DNA of 35,285 bases from CAZLXG01 sp964563585 (GTDB taxonomy: Bacteria > Bacteroidota > Bacteroidia > Flavobacteriales > Flavobacteriaceae): contig CAZLXG010000020.1 of the NCBI GenBank assembly GCA_964563585.1, positions 1 through 35,285 on the forward strand, given 5' to 3'. The notes beneath the pieces are model-generated. The model worked only from the letters and a program-made list of their open reading frames with translations. It was not told where the DNA came from and searched no databases. Shown here in pieces: positions 1-6,936 of the stretch. Each line of letters opens with the position of its first letter. Position 1 is the first letter of the stretch. Position numbers and translations under genes: made by a program.

Positions 1-81
1 TGAAGACGGGACTTGAACCCGTACGTCCTAATGGACATTGGATTTTAAGTCCAACGTGTCTACCAATTCCACCACTTCAGC
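1..81 (-). tRNA. tRNA-Leu (UAA), 3' end cut by window edge
   Basis: Read on the minus strand the sequence folds as a class II tRNA. The acceptor 5' strand is GCTGAAG (81-75), followed by a D-arm containing GGTGGAATTGGTAGA. The anticodon stem TTGGA/TCCAA encloses the loop CTTAAAA, which gives anticodon UAA. A long variable arm and the T-arm word GGTTCAAGTCC follow. The acceptor 3' strand stops at CTTCA, so the last two paired bases and the discriminator lie before base 1. It shares a transcript with the tRNA-Gly gene 26 bp upstream. Confidence 0.95.
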
Positions 82-107
82 ATTGGTATATTTTAAGAAA
101 GTTTCAG

Positions 108-179
108 AGCGAAAGACGGGATTTGAACCCGCGACCTCCACCTTGGCAAGGTGATGCTCTACCCCTGAGCTACTTTCGC
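108..179 (-). tRNA. tRNA-Gly (GCC)
   Basis: On the minus strand a full cloverleaf can be drawn. Acceptor GCGAAAG (179-173) pairs with CTTTCGC (115-109), and the discriminator is U. The D-arm has AGCTCAGGGGTAGAGC, the anticodon loop is TTGCCAA (anticodon GCC), and the T-arm has GGGTTCAAATCCC. The CCA end is not encoded. It is the first gene of a two-tRNA transcript with tRNA-Leu and has a well-matched promoter about 40-65 bp upstream. Confidence 0.96.
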
Positions 180-217
180 AGTCTTTTAATGAACATACAA
201 TATTGCTATTGCGGATG

Positions 218-247
218 CAAATTTAAAATATTTCTAGGAATTGCAAA
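218..247 (-). promoter_or_regulatory. Promoter of the tRNA-Gly/tRNA-Leu transcript
   Basis: On the minus strand TTTG (247-244) is followed after 18 bp by TAAATTTG (225-218). This matches the Bacteroidota housekeeping consensus TTG-N17-23-TAnnTTTG exactly. The predicted start point, near 210, lies about 30 bp before the tRNA-Gly 5' end. No other promoter-like match is seen between mutS and the tRNAs. Confidence 0.7.
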
Positions 248-276
248 GCCTTTTAGCAAAATAAATTAAATTTATT

Positions 277-2889
277 TTACGTACGTTTTTTCTTAACCAA
301 CATACGCTTAATTTCATTCAGTTTCATAAGCGCTTCAACTGGCGTAAGTGTATCAATATCAATATCTAATATTTCCTCTTTTATATTTTCAAGTAATGGA
401 TCATCTAAATTAAAAAAGCTTAATTGCAAATCGTTATTTAGTAATTTGACTTTATCTGTTAACTCTTCAGAAGAATGCGATTTTTCTAATTTCTTTAAAA
501 TCTTATTTGCTCGGTGTAATACTTGCTGTGGCATACCAGCCATTTTAGCTACATGAATACCAAAACTATGCTCACTTCCGCCTGCAACTAACTTTCTTAA
601 AAAAAGCACATTGTCTTTTAATTCTTTTACCGAAACGTTGAAGTTTTTAATACGCTCAAAAGTTTCAGTCATTTCATTTAACTCGTGATAATGCGTTGCA
701 AATAAAGTTTTCGGTTTCGCAGGATGCTCATGTAAATACTCGCTAATTGCCCAAGCTATTGAAATACCATCATAAGTACTTGTACCACGGCCTATTTCAT
801 CTAATAACACTAAACTTCTATCAGAAATATTATTTAATATTGAAGCAGTTTCATTCATCTCTACCATAAAAGTAGATTCTCCCATCGAAATATTATCGCT
901 CGCTCCTACTCTAGTAAAAATTTTGTCTACCAAACCAATTCTAGCTTCTTTTGCTGGCACAAAACTTCCAATTTGTGCTAATAATACTATCAATGCTGTT
1001 TGCCTTAAAATAGCCGATTTACCAGACATATTAGGTCCCGTAATCATAATTATTTGTTGTGTATTTCTATCTAAAAACAAATTATTAGCAATATAGCTTT
1101 CACCAATAGGTAATTGCTTTTCTATAACTGGATGACGCCCATCTTTTATATCTAAATCATAGGATTCATCAATAGTTGGATACACATATTTATTGTCTTT
1201 TGCTAACTGAGAAAAACCACATAAACAATCTAACTGCCCAATTAAATAGGCATTTTGTTGTACAGGTTTTATATACTGATTTAACCAACTAACCAATTCA
1301 GAAAAAAGTTGTTGTTCAATAGTTTGAATTTTATCTTCAGCGCCTAAAATTTTAACTTCATATTCTTTTAATTCTTCGGTTATATAACGTTCTGCATTAA
1401 CAAGCGTTTGCTTTCGTATCCACTCTTCAGGCACTTTATCTTTATGCGTATTACGTACTTCTATATAATAACCAAACACATTATTCGATGCTATTTTTAA
1501 AGATGTGATTCCTGTGCGTTCGCTTTCGCGTTCCAACATTTTATCTAAATAATCTTTTCCTGATTTTGACAAACCTCGTAATTCATCTAATTCTGAAGAA
1601 AATCCAGAAGCAATAGTATTCCCCTTCAATACATTTACTGGCGCATCTTCATTAAGGATTTCTTTAATTTTTTCACGAAGCACATCACAGCTTTGAAGCG
1701 TATCTCCAATAATTTTTAGCGATTCGTTTTCACAATTTGAAGCTATAGATTTAATAGGAATAATAGCTTCTAATGAATTTTTTAGCTGAATAACCTCGCG
1801 TGGATTCACCTTAACTGTCGCCACTTTAGAAATTAAGCGTTCTATATCGCCAATATGTTTTATATGATTTTGAATTTTTTGAAGCGTTGTTTTTTCTTTT
1901 CTTAAAAAACTAACTACTTCATGGCGTTGTTTAATTTTTTTAGCATTTTTTAAAGGCAATGCCAACCATCGTTTTAATAAACGCCCACCCATTGGCGAAA
2001 TGGTTTTATCAATCACATTTAACAACGTTACCGCATTGTTATTTGTAGAATTATAAAGCTCTAAATTCCTAATCGTAAATTTATCCATCCACACATAATC
2101 ATCTTCAGAAATTCTAGAAATTGCTGTAATATGTTGTAGTTTGTTATGCTGTGTTTCTCCTAAATAATGAAGAATTGAACCCGATGCAATAATACCTTCG
2201 TATAAATCTTCAATTCCAAAACCTTTAAGCGTATTTGTGTCAAAATGTTTTATAAGTGTTTCGTAGGCATAATCAGTTTGATATACCCAATCTTCCATAT
2301 AAAACGTATGAAAATCACTTCCAAATGTATCATTAAAAAGGGCGCGTTTTTGTTTAGAAACTAAGACTTCACTCGGACTGAAATTCTGAAGCAACTTATC
2401 AATGTATTCTGCATTTCCTTGCGATGTTAAAAACTCGCCTGTAGAAATATCTAAAAACGAAATTCCAATATGTTTTTTATCAAAATATACCGAACACAAA
2501 AAATTGTTAGATTTAGATACTAAAACCTCATCATTTAAAGCTACACCAGGCGTAACCAATTCGGTAACACCGCGTTTTACAATATTTTTTGTTTGTTTTG
2601 GGTCTTCCAATTGGTCGCAAATAGCAACACGCTGTCCTGCTTTAACCAATTTAGGTAAATAGGTGTTTATAGAATGATGCGGAAATCCTGCCAACTCAAT
2701 TTCACTTTCACTTCCTGCACTTCGTTTGGTTAAAATAATACCTAAAATACCTGCGGTTTTAATAGCATCTGCACCAAAAGTTTCATAAAAATCGCCCACA
2801 CGAAACAACAATAACGCGTCAGGATACTTTGCTTTTATAGCATTGTATTGTTTCATTAATGGGGTTACTTTTTTACTTTTAGTTGCCAA
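277..2889 (-). CDS. mutS: DNA mismatch repair protein MutS
   Basis: This 870-residue protein recognises base mismatches and small loops and starts methyl-independent mismatch repair with MutL. The N-terminal mismatch-reading domain has the F-x-E motif (F34-Y-E36, within GDFYETFG). The C-terminal ABC-type ATPase has Walker A GPNMSGKS at 618-625, Walker B D697-E698, and the signature-like stretch STFMVEMNETASIL. The length is normal for the MutS1 family. The start codon is TTG (2889-2887). It is preferred because the residues MATKSKKVTPLMKQY look like the family's usual N terminus, while the next Met (residue 12) would trim it. It is transcribed toward the tRNA pair and away from the trmH-like gene. 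All parts look intact. Confidence 0.97.
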   Translation of the reverse strand: MATKSKKVTPLMKQYNAIKAKYPDALLLFRVGDFYETFGADAIKTAGILGIILTKRSAGSESEIELAGFPHHSINTYLPKLVKAGQRVAICDQLEDPKQTKNIVKRGVTELVTPGVALNDEVLVSKSNNFLCSVYFDKKHIGISFLDISTGEFLTSQGNAEYIDKLLQNFSPSEVLVSKQKRALFNDTFGSDFHTFYMEDWVYQTDYAYETLIKHFDTNTLKGFGIEDLYEGIIASGSILHYLGETQHNKLQHITAISRISEDDYVWMDKFTIRNLELYNSTNNNAVTLLNVIDKTISPMGGRLLKRWLALPLKNAKKIKQRHEVVSFLRKEKTTLQKIQNHIKHIGDIERLISKVATVKVNPREVIQLKNSLEAIIPIKSIASNCENESLKIIGDTLQSCDVLREKIKEILNEDAPVNVLKGNTIASGFSSELDELRGLSKSGKDYLDKMLERESERTGITSLKIASNNVFGYYIEVRNTHKDKVPEEWIRKQTLVNAERYITEELKEYEVKILGAEDKIQTIEQQLFSELVSWLNQYIKPVQQNAYLIGQLDCLCGFSQLAKDNKYVYPTIDESYDLDIKDGRHPVIEKQLPIGESYIANNLFLDRNTQQIIMITGPNMSGKSAILRQTALIVLLAQIGSFVPAKEARIGLVDKIFTRVGASDNISMGESTFMVEMNETASILNNISDRSLVLLDEIGRGTSTYDGISIAWAISEYLHEHPAKPKTLFATHYHELNEMTETFERIKNFNVSVKELKDNVLFLRKLVAGGSEHSFGIHVAKMAGMPQQVLHRANKILKKLEKSHSSEELTDKVKLLNNDLQLSFFNLDDPLLENIKEEILDIDIDTLTPVEALMKLNEIKRMLVKKKRT

Positions 2890-3022
2890 AGGATTTCTGT
2901 TTTAGTAAGTTTGCTAATGTAACTAATATTCTATTTTTTTAGAAATTGAAAACAGAGAAGTTATAGATAATTATTCACAATGTATTGGCTTTAAAACAGC
3001 CTCGAATACATGAATATTTAAT

Positions 3023-3098
3023 CGTCATTACAAGAAAAGAATAACCGAAGTAATCTTTAAAATAAACAGATTGCCCATCGTATCTCTTCGCAATGACG
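3023..3098. repeat. Intergenic structured repeat, GTCATT-ended family (copy 1, degenerate)
   Basis: This 76-bp element begins CGTCATTAC and ends GCAATGACG, so its outermost 7 bp (CGTCATT/AATGACG) are perfectly inverted. An inner AATCT...AGATT pair sits at the middle. It lies between the divergent mutS and trmH-like genes. The same end words and inner pair recur at 27821-27908 in this window. It contains no ORF. Confidence 0.6.
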
Positions 3099-3111
3099 CA
3101 AAAAAAACAAC

Positions 3112-3651
3112 ATGCGAAAACTAAAAAATAGCGAATTAAACCGATTGAGTGTTGATGCTTTTAAAAACGTTGAAAAAACATCTATAATTATTGTGCTTGA
3201 TAATATTAGAAGTTTAAATAATATTGGTGCGGTATTTAGAACAAGTGATGCTTTTTTAATTGAAAAAATTTACTTGTGCGGTATTACGGCAACGCCACCA
3301 CATAAAGACATTCATAAAACAGCTTTAGGAAGTACCGATACAGTTGCTTGGGAGCATGTTGAAAATACTTTAGATTTAGTTGAAAAATTAAAAGCTGAAA
3401 ACATAAAAGTATGCGCTATTGAGCAAGCTGAAAAAGCAACAATGCTTAACGACTTTAAAATTGAAGCTGATACAAAATACGCTTTAGTGTTTGGTAACGA
3501 AGTAAAAGGTGTTGCTCAAAATGTTGTTGACACAAGTGATATGGTTATTGAAATCCCTCAATTTGGCACCAAACATTCGCTAAATATTTCGGTAAGCTGT
3601 GGTGTTGTAGTTTGGGATGTTTTTAGTAAGCTAACTGCAAACCTAAAATAG
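3112..3651 (+). CDS. TrmH/SpoU-family RNA 2'-O-methyltransferase
   Basis: This 179-residue member of the SPOUT class transfers a methyl group from SAM to a ribose 2'-OH in tRNA or rRNA. The three SpoU motifs are visible: motif 1 NIGAVFRTSDAF (37-48, with N37 and R43), motif 2 LVFGNEVKGV, and the knot-forming motif 3 IPQFGTKHSLNISVS followed by GVVVWD. It consists of the catalytic domain only, without an N-terminal RNA-binding extension, so it resembles TrmL/TrmH-like short enzymes. The exact target (tRNA Gm18, tRNA wobble position or rRNA) cannot be told from sequence. It starts at ATG, is divergent from mutS, and its stop codon directly abuts the next gene's GTG. Confidence 0.9.
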   Translation: MRKLKNSELNRLSVDAFKNVEKTSIIIVLDNIRSLNNIGAVFRTSDAFLIEKIYLCGITATPPHKDIHKTALGSTDTVAWEHVENTLDLVEKLKAENIKVCAIEQAEKATMLNDFKIEADTKYALVFGNEVKGVAQNVVDTSDMVIEIPQFGTKHSLNISVSCGVVVWDVFSKLTANLK

Positions 3652-4311
3652 GTGATAAAAAAAACAAAGAAGCCTTGGCCTACCAAAGATGTGATGAATC
3701 AGATTTATGACATGAAACTTTGGGGCGGAAATAACTTTGATTTTTATTCTGGAAAGGGTTCACACGATTCAAAAATTATAAATCCATATCTAGATGTTTT
3801 AATTATATTTTTAAATTCTTATAATAACTCTTTAGTCGTTTGCGATTTAGGTTGTGGAGATTTTAATATTGGGAAACACCTAACTAAATATACTAGAAAA
3901 TATATTGCTATAGATATTGTTGAAAAACTTATTAATAGAAACAAAAAGGAATATAAAGAAGATAACTTAGAATTTTACTGTTTAGATATTACTAAAGATA
4001 AACTTCCGTATGGAGATTGTATTATATTACGACAAGTATTACAGCATTTATCTAATACAGAAATACAAGACGTCGTTAAAAAAATAGCAGTTTATAAATA
4101 TATTATTTTGACTGAACATATACCTTTGGGCAACTTTACCCCAAACAAAGACATTGTTTCTGGACAAGGAATTAGGCTAAAACAAAACAGTGGTGTTAAT
4201 GTATTAGAAGCTCCTTTTAATTTAAAAATTAAAGAAAAGAAAAACTTAGAAGAACATATTCTAGAAAATAATAAAGGGCGTATTGTAACGACGTTGTATA
4301 AAATGTTTTAA
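3652..4311 (+). CDS. Class I SAM-dependent methyltransferase, substrate unknown
   Basis: This 219-residue Rossmann-type methyltransferase has motif I VVCDLGCGDFNIG at 62-74, an acidic residue after beta-2 (AIDIV, D88), and a motif-IV-like stretch LRQVLQHLS near 127-135. The N-terminal block WPTKDVMNQIYDMKLWGG followed by FYSGKGSHD is conserved, in my recollection, in a family of small Bacteroidota methyltransferases. That argues the gene is intact although it starts with GTG immediately after the stop of the trmH-like gene. The zero-base spacing suggests translational coupling. There is no membrane segment or signal peptide. It is AT-rich even against its neighbours. Substrate and pathway are unknown. 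Confidence 0.8.
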   Translation: MIKKTKKPWPTKDVMNQIYDMKLWGGNNFDFYSGKGSHDSKIINPYLDVLIIFLNSYNNSLVVCDLGCGDFNIGKHLTKYTRKYIAIDIVEKLINRNKKEYKEDNLEFYCLDITKDKLPYGDCIILRQVLQHLSNTEIQDVVKKIAVYKYIILTEHIPLGNFTPNKDIVSGQGIRLKQNSGVNVLEAPFNLKIKEKKNLEEHILENNKGRIVTTLYKMF

Positions 4312-4332
4312 CTGTCATTCCTGCAAATCCCG

Positions 4333-4879
4333 ATGAAAGAAGTTGAGGAATACTCTATAAATATGGCTGAAAAAACTTTGGAAGATATTTCCTCTCAAGA
4401 AGAATTAAAAACTAGACATCATATTAGATTAGAGTTTTGGGGGAAATTAATTCAGAAAATAAATCAAGAGAGTTCCCTGTTTCAAAATATTAGCCCTTCA
4501 AAGTATAATTGGATTGGTGCAGGCTCTGGAATGAGAGGAGTTGCATACAATTTTGTTATTTCAAAAACCTATGGTAGATGCGAAATTTACATTGACAGAA
4601 GTGATTTTGATATAAATAAAGCAATTTTTGATTTTCTTTATAATGAAAAAGAAAAAATTGAAGCTAGTTTTGGAACAGAATTAACTTGGGAAAGACTCGA
4701 TGATAAAAGAGCTTCAAGAATTAAGCTCAGTCAATGTTTTTAATAAAAAAGATTGGGACGAAATGATAGACTTCATGACAAATGGAATGATACGAATTGA
4801 AAACACATTTAAAAAAACTATTCAAAAAATAAACCAAAATCAAGAAAAAATATTCCCTAAAAACATTGTTGTTATTTAA
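4333..4879 (+). pseudogene. DUF4268-domain protein remnant (5'-truncated and frameshifted)
   Basis: Frame 1 from ATG 4333 gives 136 residues with the DUF4268 features RHHIRLEFWGKLI, SPSKYNWIGAGSGMRG, and WERLDDKRASRIK, ending at a TAA at 4741-4743. The rest of the domain continues in the +1 frame without a start: VNVFNKKDWDEMIDFM and then GMIRIENTFKKTIQKI, stopping at 4877-4879. Family members I know are about 300-380 residues with an N-terminal nuclease-like (PD-(D/E)XK-type) part, which is missing here. Codons just before the ATG (CAA ATC CCG, Q-I-P) still resemble the family sequence, so the ATG is probably internal. The gene is most likely dead. An assembly or sequencing indel could explain the frameshift but not the missing 5' half. 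Confidence 0.8.
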
Positions 4880-4910
4880 GTGAATTCATAGAAAATTAGT
4901 AACTATAAAA

Positions 4911-6041
4911 TCATTCACTACAAATCTCACCTAAAACCCATAAATAATCCATTCTGTTTTCAACAAAATCTTTATCAGAAACATCAATTATTTTTACATT
5001 AAAGTCGGTTTGGATTTTTAAAAAATCTAAATAACCAGTATTAATTTTTTCTAGGTAATCGTTTTCAATATTCTGTTCGTAATCACGTCCACGTTTTTTA
5101 ATGTTCTGTTGTAAACGTTCCGTATTTTGGTATAGGTAAATGTATAACTCTGGCTTTTTTAAATCTTTATACATGAGCTGAAAAAGCTTTCTATACAGCC
5201 CAAACTCATCTTCTTGCAAAGTGATTTTTGAGAATATTAGCGATTTAAACACATCATAATCACTCACAATAAAATCTTTAAACAAATCGAGTTGCGATAA
5301 ATCGTCAGAAATTTGCTGGTATCTATCGGCAAGAAAAGACATTTCTAAAGTAAAAGCATAACGTGATGCATCTTCGTAAAATTTCGGCAAAAACGGATTA
5401 TCGGCAAAACGTTCTAAAATTAACTTCGCATTAAAATCGTGCGCAATTTTTGTTGCTAAACTTGTTTTTCCTGCACCAATATTACCTTCAATAGCTATAT
5501 AATTATATTTTGAAAAATCGTGACTTTTACTCGGGTTTTTCAACCAAATATTTATGGGTTCTAAAACCGATTCATCTTCACATACATCTAACAATTCGGC
5601 AACCGTTTTATTTAATTTTGGGTGTACTTGTTTTGAAGCAACATCGTTTAATGGCAACAATACAAATTTACGCTTGCTCATTTCTGGATGCGGCACTTGC
5701 AAGGTTTTAGTATCAATAACAGCATCTTCAACAAAAATAATATCTAAATCTATAGTTCTAGCTTCGTACTTATTCTTTTTGGTACGCGTACGCCCTAAAC
5801 CTGTTTCAATAGAAAGTAATGTTTTAAGCACTTTTTTAGGCTCTAAGTAGCTTTCTAAAACCAAACAAGCATTTAAAAAATCGTCACTTTCAAACCCAAA
5901 CGCTGGCGATTTATAAACTTTCGAAATCAATTTAATGCTTCCTATCTTTACATAAATGGCATCAATTGCATTTTGAATATTTTTAAATTTATCATCTTTA
6001 TTGCTTCCTAATGCAATATGAAATGTTGTTGGTTGCGTCAT
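4911..6041 (-). CDS. folK: FolK (HPPK) fused to a deoxynucleoside kinase
   Basis: This is a 376-residue two-domain protein. Residues 1 to about 155 are 6-hydroxymethyl-7,8-dihydropterin pyrophosphokinase, a folate synthesis step. They show IALGSN near the start, GRTR (83-86), and R95-T-I-D98-L-D100, whose two aspartates bind Mg. Residues about 175-376 are a deoxynucleoside kinase of the dCK/dGK type, with P-loop GNIGAGKT (186-193), LERFADNPFLPKFYED, an ADR motif (R240) and a lid RGRDYEQ (317-323). The dNK half would salvage deoxynucleosides. I set the start at ATG 6041, because the upstream in-frame TTG at 6053 adds only MLSL. Both halves keep their catalytic residues. The gene converges with the DUF4268 remnant and is divergent from the queuosine transporter gene. 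Confidence 0.93.
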   Translation of the reverse strand: MTQPTTFHIALGSNKDDKFKNIQNAIDAIYVKIGSIKLISKVYKSPAFGFESDDFLNACLVLESYLEPKKVLKTLLSIETGLGRTRTKKNKYEARTIDLDIIFVEDAVIDTKTLQVPHPEMSKRKFVLLPLNDVASKQVHPKLNKTVAELLDVCEDESVLEPINIWLKNPSKSHDFSKYNYIAIEGNIGAGKTSLATKIAHDFNAKLILERFADNPFLPKFYEDASRYAFTLEMSFLADRYQQISDDLSQLDLFKDFIVSDYDVFKSLIFSKITLQEDEFGLYRKLFQLMYKDLKKPELYIYLYQNTERLQQNIKKRGRDYEQNIENDYLEKINTGYLDFLKIQTDFNVKIIDVSDKDFVENRMDYLWVLGEICSE

Positions 6042-6113
6042 AAGTGAAAGCAAAATAACTAAAAGTAAATGGTTTCCTTTATATTTACTGAACGTATTTA
6101 TTCACAATTTTAA

Positions 6114-6818
6114 ATGACACTAAGAGACAAACTCGCTGCACAACGTATTTATCTGCTTTTAGGAGCTTTGTTTATTACGTCGCTAGTAGTTTCAAATCTT
6201 ATTTTTCAGAAGTTTTTTTATTGGTATCCATTTAATATAGAAATTTTTGGAAGTAACCTTTTTGAAATTTCGGTTGGTATTTTACCATATCCAATCACCT
6301 TTTTAATTACCGATTTAATTAGTGAGATTTATGGAAAGAAAAGAGCTAACGATGTTGTGGTTGCTGGAATTTTTGCGTCTTTATTTTCGCTTTTAATTGT
6401 TTATGTTGCCAATATTGTTCCCGCAACAAGTTGGTCGCCTGTTAAAAACGATATGTTTTCTACAGTTTTTGGAAATACTGCTCTTGCCGTTTTCGCAAGT
6501 ATGATGGCTTATTTATTTGCGCAGTTTATTGATATAAAGATTTACCATTTCTGGAAACAACTAACCAAAGGCAAACACTTATGGTTACGTAATAATTTTT
6601 CAACGTTTTTATCGCAATTTGTAGATACGTTTACCGTTTTAATATTGCTATGTTCTTTTAATATTATTGCTTGGGATAAGTTTTCTGGGTTACTAATAGC
6701 AGGTTTTTTATTCAAAGTACTTATTGCTGCTTGCGATACACCTTTTTTGTATTTAGGTGTGTATTTATTTAGAAAACGTTTTAATTTAAAAGTGAATGAA
6801 GAGATTGATTTGCTTTAA
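6114..6818 (+). CDS. Queuosine precursor transporter (YhhQ/VUT family)
   Basis: This 234-residue inner-membrane protein has about six hydrophobic segments. It carries the family's signature stretches: VSNLIFQKFF in TM1, ILPYPITFLITDLISEIYGKK in the TM2-TM3 region, FVDTFTVLILL, and KVLIAACDTPFLYLGV near the C terminus. YhhQ in E. coli imports queuine precursors (preQ0/preQ1) for tRNA queuosine modification. The specific substrate here is inferred from the family. The start is ATG. The gene stands alone between folK (divergent) and the AsmA gene (118 bp downstream). Confidence 0.9.
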   Translation: MTLRDKLAAQRIYLLLGALFITSLVVSNLIFQKFFYWYPFNIEIFGSNLFEISVGILPYPITFLITDLISEIYGKKRANDVVVAGIFASLFSLLIVYVANIVPATSWSPVKNDMFSTVFGNTALAVFASMMAYLFAQFIDIKIYHFWKQLTKGKHLWLRNNFSTFLSQFVDTFTVLILLCSFNIIAWDKFSGLLIAGFLFKVLIAACDTPFLYLGVYLFRKRFNLKVNEEIDLL

Positions 6819-6936
6819 ATTTAATAGTTAAAAAATATCAATTTCGACCTTTAGCATCATTTTTGCGTATATGTCTATAATAGATATTTGATTATTTATC
6901 CAGGACGAATACATAAAACTTTAAAAAATTATTCAA

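Noticed and set aside
2402..2662. 86-residue plus-strand ORF inside mutS
   Set aside because: It lies wholly antisense to a conserved part of MutS and has no domain or promoter.
4333..4879. Active restriction or defence gene (DUF4268 with nuclease-like relatives)
   Set aside because: The nuclease-like half is absent, the remaining domain is frameshifted, and no partner methyltransferase of the restriction type is present.
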